This document shows, piece by piece, positions 1 to 6,263 of a stretch of 12,323 nt of DNA. Origin of the DNA: Candidatus Rhodoferax bjergmarkensis (GTDB taxonomy: Bacteria; Pseudomonadota; Gammaproteobacteria; Burkholderiales; Burkholderiaceae_C). The stretch is taken from NCBI GenBank assembly GCA_016708345.1, contig JADJFX010000029.1, positions 1 to 12,323 of the forward strand, given 5' to 3'. Numbering within the stretch: the first letter of the stretch is position 1; every line of letters starts with the position of its first letter. Position numbers and translations under genes: made by a program. Under the pieces are notes generated by a model that was given only the letters and a program-made list of their open reading frames with translations, was not told where the DNA came from and did not search any database.

Positions 1-3
1 GCG

Positions 4-378
4 ATGATCGAAACGCGGATGATACTCGACGGGATTGAGTTGCCGTACCCGCCGTCAGTCAATCATTACTGGAAGAGTGGGCGCGACCGAGCGGGACGGC
101 CCATGCGCTACCTGTCAACCGCAGCCAAGGACTTTAAGCGCGCTGTCAGCATGCTCTGTGGCCGAAAGCAGGCGTTTTCCGGCCGCGTCGGTGTCCGTGT
201 GCTGGTCTGGCCGCCTGACCGCCGCACCCGCGACCTGGACAACCTGCTGAAAGGCTTGCTAGACAGCATCACCGGCGCCGGCGTCATCCTGGACGATTGC
301 CAGATTGACGAGATCCATATGATGCGTGAGACAGTGCGGAAAGGCGGAATGGTGCAGGTCTGGCTCTGGGAGAGGTAG
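4..378 (+). CDS. rusA: RusA-family Holliday junction resolvase
   Basis: This 124-aa protein is close to the roughly 120 aa usual for RusA. RusA is a dimeric, metal-dependent endonuclease that cuts four-way DNA junctions during phage recombination and before packaging. The N-terminal family signature PPSVNHYW lies at residues 16-23. The acidic active site is visible as RDLDN at 76-80 (D77 and D79) with K83 behind it, and the third acidic position is in LDD at 96-98; these match the D70, D72, K76 and D91 arrangement known in E. coli RusA. The start is uncertain: ATG at 4 or ATG at 19 are both possible, and the frame is open to the window edge, so a short upstream extension cannot be excluded. 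The stop at 376-378 lies 23 nt from the stop of the convergent gene. A 6-bp hairpin (TAGCGC/GCGCTA, 376-397) sits there but has no T-run. Confidence 0.9.
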   Translation: MIETRMILDGIELPYPPSVNHYWKSGRDRAGRPMRYLSTAAKDFKRAVSMLCGRKQAFSGRVGVRVLVWPPDRRTRDLDNLLKGLLDSITGAGVILDDCQIDEIHMMRETVRKGGMVQVWLWER

Positions 379-401
379 CGCCGATGATGCAGCGCTATGC
401 G

Positions 402-578
402 TCACGCGGGCTTGTATCCCCGCACACCTTCACGGATGATGCGCGACAGCTCGCCACGCGGCAGGGTCTTTAGTTTTTCCTCGATGTCCCCGTCCGTCTC
501 GCGGGACAGGGAAACCGAGACTTGAAACCGTTTTGAGTTCTGCCGACGGTTGGCAGCGAGTTGGGATTGGGATGTCAC
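402..578 (-). CDS. Small ribbon-helix-helix type DNA-binding protein
   Basis: This 58-aa protein starts with GTG at 578 and stops at 404-402. Its start overlaps the stop of the upstream gene by four bases (GTGA), a strong sign of translational coupling. After a polar N-terminus, residues 16-55 read like an Arc/MetJ-type ribbon-helix-helix domain: a short alternating strand (KRFQVSVSL), a first helix (ETDGDIEEKLKTL), a turn (PRGE) and a second helix (LSRIIREGVRGY). Proteins of this fold dimerise and insert the paired strand into the major groove, and many repress their own operon. I infer that it binds the twin GGATATCC repeats at the operon promoter. The fold call rests on pattern only. It is too short for many gene callers but is supported by the overlap and by sensible codons. 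Confidence 0.72.
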   Translation of the reverse strand: MTSQSQLAANRRQNSKRFQVSVSLSRETDGDIEEKLKTLPRGELSRIIREGVRGYKPA

Positions 579-799
579 TTTACACTTCTGGTAACTGGAG
601 ACGCTGGAGCAACTTCCATGTCGTATTCATCAGATACATTCCACGCAGGATGCGCATTCCGTGCTGATTTCATGGCGAATGAGGCGCTCGCTACGCTGTA
701 AAACCGAGTTGCACGCGCTTGGTTCTTTGTGTGGTTTTCACCTGCAAGATAACCAACTGTCACCCCGTTTTTTTGAATCGCTACATTCAAAGCCGTCAT
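575..799 (-). CDS. Hypothetical small protein, middle gene of the minus-strand operon
   Basis: I do not recognise this 74-aa protein. The chosen start is ATG at 799, with AAGGGG about 9 nt upstream; a TTG two codons earlier (805) is also open. The sequence is soluble-looking and has no membrane segment or signal peptide. Residues 8-20 (IQKNGVTVGYLAG) look like a beta hairpin, the middle is rich in Ala, Arg and Ser, and residues 52-64 (AWNVSDEYDMEVA) are acidic. The upstream gene stops five bases before this ATG (TGATCATG), and this gene's stop overlaps the RHH gene, so all three are probably translated from one message. A role in host takeover or anti-defence is suggested only by the operon layout. 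Confidence 0.6.
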   Translation of the reverse strand: MTALNVAIQKNGVTVGYLAGENHTKNQARATRFYSVASASFAMKSARNAHPAWNVSDEYDMEVAPASPVTRSVK

Positions 800-801
800 G
801 A

Positions 802-1059
802 TCAAAACCCCTTTACATTGATGTTATGGCCGCACTGCTTGGCGGTCATGATGATCTGGTTGGTTCCGCCAATTTTGATAGAGTTGAACGTCAACGCAAC
901 AACATCAGGATGGGATTCAACAATCTGCGCCAGCAGCACGTAACCACGCTCATCACGGTCGGCTTCTTCAGCAGTAATGCGGCCACGTGTCAGCATACGG
1001 GCATCTGCACTGCGGCGGGCTGTGATGAAATCAGCAACTTCTTGTGTGATTGCATTCAT
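802..1059 (-). CDS. Hypothetical small protein, first gene of the minus-strand operon
   Basis: This 85-aa protein is not recognised. The start is ATG at 1059, preceded by a good ribosome binding site (GGAAGAG, about 5 nt spacing). A longer reading from TTG at 1149 would run back through the promoter and operators and is rejected. Residues 1-38 are helical and highly charged (FITARRSADARML, then ITAEEADRDERGY), and 40-62 look like alternating helix and strand. There is one Cys (residue 76) and no membrane segment. It is the promoter-proximal gene of a three-gene operon, with about 43 nt between the predicted transcription start and its ATG, so it should be the most strongly made product. Small acidic/basic proteins in this position of phage cassettes are often host-interaction factors, but no specific function can be assigned. 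Confidence 0.65.
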   Translation of the reverse strand: MNAITQEVADFITARRSADARMLTRGRITAEEADRDERGYVLLAQIVESHPDVVALTFNSIKIGGTNQIIMTAKQCGHNINVKGF

Positions 1060-1108
1060 GATGCTCTTCCTTCGTTTTCGGTCTGCGTTATTGCCTCCCG
1101 ATGAGTTA

Positions 1109-1137
1109 ATAATAGGATATCCAATAACCGCGTGCAA
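1109..1137 (-). promoter_or_regulatory. Sigma70-like promoter of the minus-strand operon
   Basis: On the minus strand there is a -35 hexamer TTGCAC (1137-1132, 3 of 6 consensus), an exact 17-bp spacer, and a -10 hexamer TATTAT (1114-1109, 5 of 6). Immediately upstream of the upstream repeat is an AT-rich stretch (1148-1160, minus-strand AAAAAATATTT) that could act as an UP element. The predicted transcript starts near 1102 and gives a leader of about 43 nt before the ATG at 1059. One copy of the 14-bp repeat fills the spacer next to the -10, so a bound protein would block RNA polymerase. Confidence 0.6.
1111..1124. repeat. Operator-like direct repeat, copy 1
   Basis: This is the first copy of the 14-mer AATAGGATATCCAA, with the perfect palindrome GGATATCC at 1115-1122. 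It lies inside the spacer of the minus-strand promoter and runs into the -10. The second, identical copy starts exactly 25 bp away. It is probably a binding site for the operon's own regulator. Confidence 0.6.
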
Positions 1138-1149
1138 TAGGATATCCAA
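1136..1149. repeat. Operator-like direct repeat, copy 2
   Basis: This is the second perfect copy of AATAGGATATCCAA, with GGATATCC at 1140-1147. It overlaps the end of the -35 hexamer of the minus-strand promoter and abuts the AT-rich tract at 1148-1160. The two palindrome centres are 25 bp apart, about two and a half helical turns. Confidence 0.6.
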
Positions 1150-1238
1150 ATATTTTTTACCGTTCGTCGGATTGCTTCTGTCTGGCTCTGGTCGCGTGAT
1201 TGCGATAACATGGCCGCATAACAGCAGGTGCTACCGAA

Positions 1239-1400
1239 ATGAAATACCACGCCATCGGCTACCTGATCATCCTCGCCATGCTCTCCGGCTGCGCGCATCT
1301 GGCTGCGGCCCCGATGCTGCCGGAGATCACGATCAAAATCGGACTCAAGCCCGCGCTGGTGGTCGAGCGTGAGGTGGTGAGCGTGGAGGAGACGCCGTGA
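1239..1400 (+). CDS. Small phage lipoprotein
   Basis: This 53-aa protein begins MKYHAIGYLIILAMLSGCAH. It has a short hydrophobic signal segment (residues 6-15) followed by a lipobox, LSGC, with the lipidated cysteine at position 18. The mature part is only about 36 residues, ending in an acidic tail (VEREVVSVEETP). The sequence therefore predicts an exported lipid-anchored peptide. It sits first in a chain of tiny membrane genes and shares a GTGA overlap with the next one. By position it could be an outer-membrane spanin component (Rz1 type), but it lacks the proline-rich character usual for Rz1 and no Rz partner is visible. The ribosome binding site is modest (CAGGTG, 9 nt before the ATG). 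No promoter for this rightward cluster is clear in 1150-1238. Confidence 0.65.
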   Translation: MKYHAIGYLIILAMLSGCAHLAAAPMLPEITIKIGLKPALVVEREVVSVEETP

Positions 1401-1555
1401 AGCGCGGACGCATTTCCGAACCGTCAACCTGGGGCGGACTCGCGGCTATGTGCATCGGACTGATGCCAATGCTGCCCGCCAAATTCCAACCGGCACTCGC
1501 CGCTGCTGCCGTGGTATTTGGCGCGATTGGCATCATCATGAGGGAGCGGCCGTGA
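1397..1555 (+). CDS. Small two-helix membrane protein, holin or antiholin candidate
   Basis: This 52-aa protein starts at GTG 1397, overlapping the lipoprotein stop by four bases. It opens with a basic, polar end (MKRGRISEPSTWG), then has two hydrophobic segments at about 12-25 and 33-49 separated by a short LPAKFQP turn, and ends in a charged MRERP tail. This hairpin form, with both ends probably cytoplasmic, is typical of small phage membrane proteins in lysis clusters. It lies directly upstream of a lambda S-like holin, so it may be a second holin or an antiholin. It is too short for a firm family call. An AGGGAG ribosome binding site for the next gene lies inside its last codons. Confidence 0.6.
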   Translation: MKRGRISEPSTWGGLAAMCIGLMPMLPAKFQPALAAAAVVFGAIGIIMRERP

Positions 1556-1950
1556 ATGAGGCTGATATTTTTCGTAATGATATCGACAACAATCCTGTTG
1601 GTAGCGGCCAGATCCGCCCAGGTGATGGCGTGAGGGTTCGAACGCTGGAGTCAGCTCTCGACGAACTCGCCAAAATGCTACTGGTCCCGGCCATGACGTT
1701 TGCCATCGTCATGCTGCGCGGGTGGTATCAGGGGAAAAAGAGATGGCCGGCCCGTATTGTCGAGGCGACGCTGTTTGCTGTCATTGCCCGCGTAATGATG
1801 CCTGCCGCGACAGAGCTATACATGCAGATATGGCACATCAGCCCACAATCAGCCTACGATTACGCCTTCATGACCTGCATCATCGCCGGGTTTATCGGAG
1901 TTGATACGCTGAGCGATGCGGCAAAGAATTATTTTGGGGGAAAGCGGTAA
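1552..1950 (+). CDS. Lambda S-like phage holin
   Basis: Holins collect in the inner membrane and open it at a set time, releasing the endolysin. From about residue 41 to the end this protein follows the lambda S plan: three membrane helices (about 41-57, 69-86 and 104-120), the motif MLRGWYQGKK after helix 1, the RIVEATLFAVIAR segment, and GFIGVDTLSD in the last helix, ending with a basic tail. GTG at 1552 overlaps the previous stop (GTGA) and has AGGGAG 5 nt upstream, giving 132 aa. A second GTG at 1630, with AGGTG upstream, would give 106 aa, almost exactly lambda S length (107 aa). I list the longer form because codons between 1552 and 1630 look like neighbouring genes. ATGs at codons 42 and 48 could allow dual-start control as in lambda. 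Confidence 0.8.
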   Translation: MNEADIFRNDIDNNPVGSGQIRPGDGVRVRTLESALDELAKMLLVPAMTFAIVMLRGWYQGKKRWPARIVEATLFAVIARVMMPAATELYMQIWHISPQSAYDYAFMTCIIAGFIGVDTLSDAAKNYFGGKR

Positions 1951-2441
1951 TGGCTGCTCCAATCGGCAACAGATTCTGGGAGGCGCGAAGCTCCCACGGG
2001 CGCAAGCCGATATTTGATTGCCCGGAGAAGCTGTGGATTGCCTGCTGTGAGTATTTCGCGTGGGTCGACGACAATCCATTGCAAGAGGATAAAATCTTTC
2101 AGTTTCAGGGCGCAATTGTTCGCGATACCGTGTCAAAGATGCGGGCCATGACGATTGAGGGGCTGTGCATCTTCCTCGATATTGGCCGGACAACGTGGAA
2201 TGAGTACAGTGCCCGCGAAGATTTTACGCAAGTCACAACGCGAGCAGAAGAAATCATCCGCAATCAGAAGTTTGTCGGCGCCGCTGCCGACATGCTGAAC
2301 GCCAACATCATTGCCCGCGACCTTGGGCTATCCGACAAGTCAGAACTGACCGGAAAGGGCGGAGGACCAATCAGGATCCAATCCGCCCGCGACCTGACAG
2401 ACGATGAACTCGCAGCTATCGCCGCAACAAGCGGCAAGTGA
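1950..2441 (+). CDS. Terminase small subunit, P22 gp3-like
   Basis: This 163-aa protein matches the P22 gp3 length (162 aa). The small terminase subunit forms a ring that recognises the pac site in phage DNA and controls the large subunit during headful packaging. As I remember P22 gp3, the N-terminus is nearly the same (MAAPxGNRFWEARSSHGR, then an LWxACCEYFxWV block at about 28-39). Other conserved blocks are KMRAMTIEGL (residues 63-72) and a helical segment, NQKFVGAAADMLNANIIARD, near 105-124. The C-terminus is acidic (RDLTDDELAA) and should contact the large subunit. Its ATG overlaps the holin stop by one base (TAATG). A P22-type pac site usually lies inside this gene, but I could not identify one with confidence. 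Confidence 0.9.
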   Translation: MAAPIGNRFWEARSSHGRKPIFDCPEKLWIACCEYFAWVDDNPLQEDKIFQFQGAIVRDTVSKMRAMTIEGLCIFLDIGRTTWNEYSAREDFTQVTTRAEEIIRNQKFVGAAADMLNANIIARDLGLSDKSELTGKGGGPIRIQSARDLTDDELAAIAATSGK

Positions 2442-3816
2442 GCTGCTAGCCCGGCGCAAAGCCCGCTCAGGGCTGATTGCGTTTTCAGCCTACACGAACC
2501 CGACCTACATTGCCGCGCCTCATCACGAACTGATTGCCGCCAAGCTGGAGGCGGTAGAGCGTGGGGAAATCAAGCGGCTGATGATTACCATGCCGCCGCG
2601 TCATGGCAAGTCAGAACTGGCTTCACGGCGCTTTCCGGCATGGTTCATAGGGAGAAACCCTGGAAAGCAGATCATTGCCGCATCGTATAACAGTGATCTT
2701 GCGTCGGACTTCGGGCGCGAGGTTCGGAACATCGTCGCATCTCCAGAGTACGGCGCGCTGTTCGACTGTACGCTTGCCATCGACAGCAAGGCCGCGAACC
2801 GCTGGCACACCGACAAAGGCGGAATGTACGTCGCTGCCGGTGTCGGCACGGCCATCACCGGGCGAGGCGCTGACATCCTGCTGATTGACGACCCGTTCAA
2901 AGACCGGCAAGAGGCTGACAGCGAGATAACCCGCCAGCGCGTCTGGGACTGGTACACCTCGACAGCCTATACCCGGCTCATGCCCGGTGGCGCGGTGGTG
3001 GTCATCAACACACGCTGGCATGACGACGACCTCAGCGGCAAGCTGCTGGCCGAACAGGATCACGGCGGCGACAAGTGGGAGGTCCTGAGCCTGCCAGCCA
3101 TTCAACCGGACGGAACCGCGCTATGGCCCGAATGGTATCCGCTTGAACGCCTGGAGCAGATACGTTCTGTGCTGCCTGCCAGAGACTGGAACAGCCTGTA
3201 TCAGCAAAACCCGATTCCCGATGATGGCGATTACTTCAGGGCCGGTTGGTTTACAGACTACCAAGAGTTGCCGCCCGACCTTGCCATCTACGGCGCATCA
3301 GACTATGCCGTGACTGATGGAGGCGGAGACTGGACAGAGCATGGCGTATTCGGCGTTGACAGCAACGGTAACATCTACGTTATCGACTGGTGGCGAGGAC
3401 AAACAACGTCGGATGTCTGGATAGAGCGCAAGTGCGACCTGATCATCCGTCATGAGCCTCAGTGCTGGTTTGGCGAAGCTGGCCCTATCCGCCGGTCGGT
3501 AGAGCCGTTCCTGATGCGCCGAATGCGTGAAAGAAACGCGACATGCAGAATCGAGTGGCTTGCATCAATTGCCGACAAAATGGCGCGGGCGCGAGGCATT
3601 CAGGGGCTTGCCAGCATGGGCAAGGTGTTTTTCCCTGCCAACGCCGCATGGAAAGGCGATATACTGGCGCAATTGCTCAGATTCCCGGCAGGCAAGCACG
3701 ATGACGCCGTCGACGTGTTTTCCATGATTGGCCGGGGCTTGGCCATCGTCAAGCCGAAACGTAAAGCCGCATCGCTGAGAAGCGAAGCACATTCCCAATT
3801 TAGCTGGATGGGCTGA
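2404..3816 (+). CDS. Terminase large subunit (packaging ATPase and nuclease)
   Basis: This 470-aa motor protein pumps DNA into the prohead and cuts concatemers. The ATPase domain shows Walker A PPRHGKS (64-70), Walker B ILLIDD (158-163) and a coupling motif VVINTRWH (199-206). The C-terminal RNase H-like nuclease shows acidic positions in GASDYA (D300) and in KHDDAVDVF (431-439), with acidic residues between (for example E358) as possible ligands. The Walker A form PPRHGKSE is typical of the Terminase_6 / TIGR01630-type large subunits and not of P22 gp2, which has a GNQLGKS type. The upstream small subunit is nevertheless P22-like, so the pair looks mosaic. The ATG at 2404 lies inside the end of the small-subunit gene (38-nt overlap) and has no clear Shine-Dalgarno, which suggests coupled translation. 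Confidence 0.92.
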   Translation: MNSQLSPQQAASELLARRKARSGLIAFSAYTNPTYIAAPHHELIAAKLEAVERGEIKRLMITMPPRHGKSELASRRFPAWFIGRNPGKQIIAASYNSDLASDFGREVRNIVASPEYGALFDCTLAIDSKAANRWHTDKGGMYVAAGVGTAITGRGADILLIDDPFKDRQEADSEITRQRVWDWYTSTAYTRLMPGGAVVVINTRWHDDDLSGKLLAEQDHGGDKWEVLSLPAIQPDGTALWPEWYPLERLEQIRSVLPARDWNSLYQQNPIPDDGDYFRAGWFTDYQELPPDLAIYGASDYAVTDGGGDWTEHGVFGVDSNGNIYVIDWWRGQTTSDVWIERKCDLIIRHEPQCWFGEAGPIRRSVEPFLMRRMRERNATCRIEWLASIADKMARARGIQGLASMGKVFFPANAAWKGDILAQLLRFPAGKHDDAVDVFSMIGRGLAIVKPKRKAASLRSEAHSQFSWMG

Positions 3817-3817
3817 C

Positions 3818-5929
3818 ATGAAAAGCCAGAACGACCCGAAACACAAGGCCGCACTTGAGTCATACGCCAGCGCAATGCAGGCCGCCCGCGAAAACCGGGA
3901 ACTGATGATCGATGATCAGAAGTTTCTTGCCGGCGACCAATGGCCCGATGACGTCAAGGCGGCGCGCAAGGGACGACCGATCCAGACCATCAACCGCCTG
4001 CCAGCCTTTGTTGACCAGATCGTGGGCGATGCGCGCCAGAACAAACCGAGCATCAAAGTTCATCCGGCGGAAGACGGCGATGAGGACGTGGCGGAAATCT
4101 ATGCAGGACTCATTCGTAACATCGAAGTTGAGTCGAACGCCGACTACGCCTATGACACCGCCATCGAGCATTCGTCGTCGTTCGGATTTGGAGCATGGCG
4201 CATTACTACCGACTATTGCGACGCGATGACTTTCGACCAGGACATCAAGATCGAGCGCATCGTCAACCCGATGTCGGTGCTGTTTGGCCCGGCGTTCCAG
4301 CCGGATTACAGCGACGCGCCTTATGTGTTCGTTATCGAGTCGATCACGCGCGACGAATACAAGCGCCGCTGGCCCAAGGCAGACCTGACCACGTTTGACA
4401 GCGGCAAGTCTGACCCGAATTGGCAGAACGGTGAAATGGTGCAGGTGGCTGAATACTGGTACAAGCACCACGAACCGGCCACGCTGTACCTGCTGCAAGA
4501 CGGCACGACGACAACCGATGCGCCGCCGGAAAAGGCGATGATTGTCAGCAGCCGACCTACCGAGATTGTGTCGATCCGCATGTGCGTGCTGTCCGGTGCC
4601 GAGATTCTGGAGGAAAAGACCGACTATCCAGGCAAGTACCTGCCAATCATCGGGGCGCAAGGCAAAGAGGACATGGTAGATGGCAAGCGCATCCTGCGCG
4701 GGATTGTCCGTTTCGCTAAAGACCCGCAGCGGATGTACAACTATTGGCGAACCATAGACACCGAGCAAAAGGCGCTCGCTCCGCGCGCTCCGGTGCTGGT
4801 CACGGCCGAACAGATCGACGGTCATGAAGAGCACTGGAAGCGCGCTCTGACCGGCAACCTGCCGTTCCTGACCTACAACAACGAGCAGGGCGCACCGATG
4901 CCGCAGCGGCTTAACGCTGGGCTGCCTGACAACCAAGCCGAACGCGCCGCCATGCTGGCCGTGGACGAGCTGAAATCCACGACCGGCATATTTTCCGCAA
5001 GCCTTGGCGAGCAGGGCAACGAAACCTCGGGCCGCGCCATTCTGGCCCGTCAGCGTGAGGGCGACACCGCAACCTATGCCTATATCGACAACCTGGGCCG
5101 CGCCATCCGCCACAGCGCCCGCGTCATCATCGACCTGATTCCGCACATCTACAACACCGAGCGCGTCATCCAGGTGATGGGCGTGGACGGTCAGAAGACA
5201 TTGGAGCGCATCAACGCGACGATGGAAGACGGAAGCAAGGTTAACGACCTGACAACCGGAAAGTACGACCTCGTTGTGACTGTCGGCCCGTCCTACGCCA
5301 CCAAGCGGATCGAGGCGCTGAACAACATGGTTGAAATCGCCAAGATGAACCCGGCCATCATGCAAGTGGCTGGCGATTTGATGGTCAAGGCGATGGATTG
5401 GGAAGGCGCGGAAGAAATCGCCGACCGTCTCAAACTGATGCTACCTCCGCAGATTCTGCAAGCAGAACAGGAAGGTGAAGGCCAGCAGATAGCGCCGGAA
5501 TTGCCAGCGCAGATTGACCAAGGGATGCAGCTTATCGAGCAGCAAAAGGCCGAGATCGAGAAGCTGCAAGATGAACTGGAGGACAAGGACGAAGACCGCC
5601 GGTTGCGTCAGTACGAAATTGACGTGAAGGCCGCGATTGAGGCCGCCAAGATTGCCGCAGCCAATCCGGATTCATCGGCCATCGCACAACAGGCGGCGCA
5701 GATTCTGGCGCAGCAGTGGATGGAAATGGCCGCAAGCGCGCCGGACGTGACCGAGGAGCCGGAAGGCATGGAAATGGAGCGGGAACTGCCGGACATGGAA
5801 GGCGGCATGCCTATGGGAATGCCGGAAGAACTGCCGCCGGAAATGATGGAACAGATTCCGCCCGAACTGATTGAAGAAATCCCCAACATCCCCGAGATCA
5901 CCGGCGACATGCCGGAGGAGCCGATGTAA
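3818..5929 (+). CDS. Portal protein, P22 gp1-like
   Basis: This 703-aa protein is close to P22 gp1 (725 aa). The portal is a dodecameric ring at one capsid vertex through which DNA enters and leaves and to which the tail attaches. The N-terminal part has the family pattern: helices followed by FLAGDQWPDDVKAARKGRP (about 36-54), NRLPAFVDQIVGDARQNKP (about 58-76), and a region around FGFGAWRITTDY. The central part, with TGIFSASLGEQGNETSGRAI, is the typical segment before the clip and crown. Residues about 571-620 are charged and helical, consistent with the long coiled-coil barrel of P22-type portals. The last 60 residues are an unusual Met/Glu/Pro-rich tail. It starts one base after the terminase stop and ends TAATG, overlapping the next gene by one base. 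Confidence 0.92.
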   Translation: MKSQNDPKHKAALESYASAMQAARENRELMIDDQKFLAGDQWPDDVKAARKGRPIQTINRLPAFVDQIVGDARQNKPSIKVHPAEDGDEDVAEIYAGLIRNIEVESNADYAYDTAIEHSSSFGFGAWRITTDYCDAMTFDQDIKIERIVNPMSVLFGPAFQPDYSDAPYVFVIESITRDEYKRRWPKADLTTFDSGKSDPNWQNGEMVQVAEYWYKHHEPATLYLLQDGTTTTDAPPEKAMIVSSRPTEIVSIRMCVLSGAEILEEKTDYPGKYLPIIGAQGKEDMVDGKRILRGIVRFAKDPQRMYNYWRTIDTEQKALAPRAPVLVTAEQIDGHEEHWKRALTGNLPFLTYNNEQGAPMPQRLNAGLPDNQAERAAMLAVDELKSTTGIFSASLGEQGNETSGRAILARQREGDTATYAYIDNLGRAIRHSARVIIDLIPHIYNTERVIQVMGVDGQKTLERINATMEDGSKVNDLTTGKYDLVVTVGPSYATKRIEALNNMVEIAKMNPAIMQVAGDLMVKAMDWEGAEEIADRLKLMLPPQILQAEQEGEGQQIAPELPAQIDQGMQLIEQQKAEIEKLQDELEDKDEDRRLRQYEIDVKAAIEAAKIAAANPDSSAIAQQAAQILAQQWMEMAASAPDVTEEPEGMEMERELPDMEGGMPMGMPEELPPEMMEQIPPELIEEIPNIPEITGDMPEEPM

Positions 5930-6261
5930 TGAACGTTATCGCCAAGCAAACCATCACCGCCGCCGGTGGAGCGCAGTCCGTCCCCATGAAGGATTGGAAG
6001 GCATCCACATACCATTTTTCATTCCGTTCCGTTGGCGCTACGCCGCTGGCCGGTTCGACGGCTGTTTCCGCGACGCCATCCTACGGCACAAGCGACACCG
6101 TCGCCGATGGAAACGGCGTGGCTATCAACGTCAGCCCGACCGCGATTGCCGGGTTTACCATCAACCAGCCTATCAGCCAATGCACGTTCACCCCGTCGTC
6201 GTGGACGGCAGGCAGCGCGCTGGAAGTGACGGTAATTGCTGACAGCCCGTTGTCTATCTGA
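5929..6261 (+). CDS. Small virion structural protein, possible capsid decoration protein
   Basis: This 110-aa protein is not assigned to a named family. Its sequence is rich in Thr, Ser, Ala and Val in an alternating pattern, with few charged residues (TAGGAQSVPMKDWKAS; SFRSVGATPLAGSTAVSA; NVSPTAIAGFTINQPISQ; VTVIADSPLSI). This suggests an all-beta, immunoglobulin-like or jelly-roll domain. There is no signal peptide or membrane segment. It lies between portal and scaffold, where P22 itself has no gene, and its ATG overlaps the portal stop by one base, so it is translated from the same late message. Position and composition fit a decoration or head-completion protein. It could also be an accessory tail protein. 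Confidence 0.6.
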   Translation: MNVIAKQTITAAGGAQSVPMKDWKASTYHFSFRSVGATPLAGSTAVSATPSYGTSDTVADGNGVAINVSPTAIAGFTINQPISQCTFTPSSWTAGSALEVTVIADSPLSI

Positions 6262-6263
6262 TA

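Noticed and set aside
376..397. Hairpin TAGCGC/GCGCTA between the convergent rusA and RHH genes as a terminator
   Set aside because: The 6-bp stem has a 10-nt loop and no T-run on either strand. It is too weak to call.
719..1104. Plus-strand ORFs over the minus-strand operon
   Set aside because: They lack ribosome binding sites and family patterns, whereas the minus-strand genes are coupled and have a promoter and a good ribosome binding site.
1171..1209. Possible plus-strand promoter before the lipoprotein gene (TGCGATAAC as an extended -10)
   Set aside because: The GATAAC hexamer is only 4 of 6 and there is no acceptable -35 at 16-18 bp, so the start of the rightward transcript is left unassigned.
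1056..1427. Minus-strand ORF of 123 codons across the promoter region and the lipoprotein gene
   Set aside because: It would contain the operon promoter and operators and overlap a good lipoprotein gene. Its sequence has no sensible fold pattern.
3860..5365. Long minus-strand ORF (501 codons) opposite the portal gene
   Set aside because: It is a shadow of the biased codons of the portal gene. Its translation is rich in Arg, His, Val and Gly without domain pattern, and it has no ribosome binding site.
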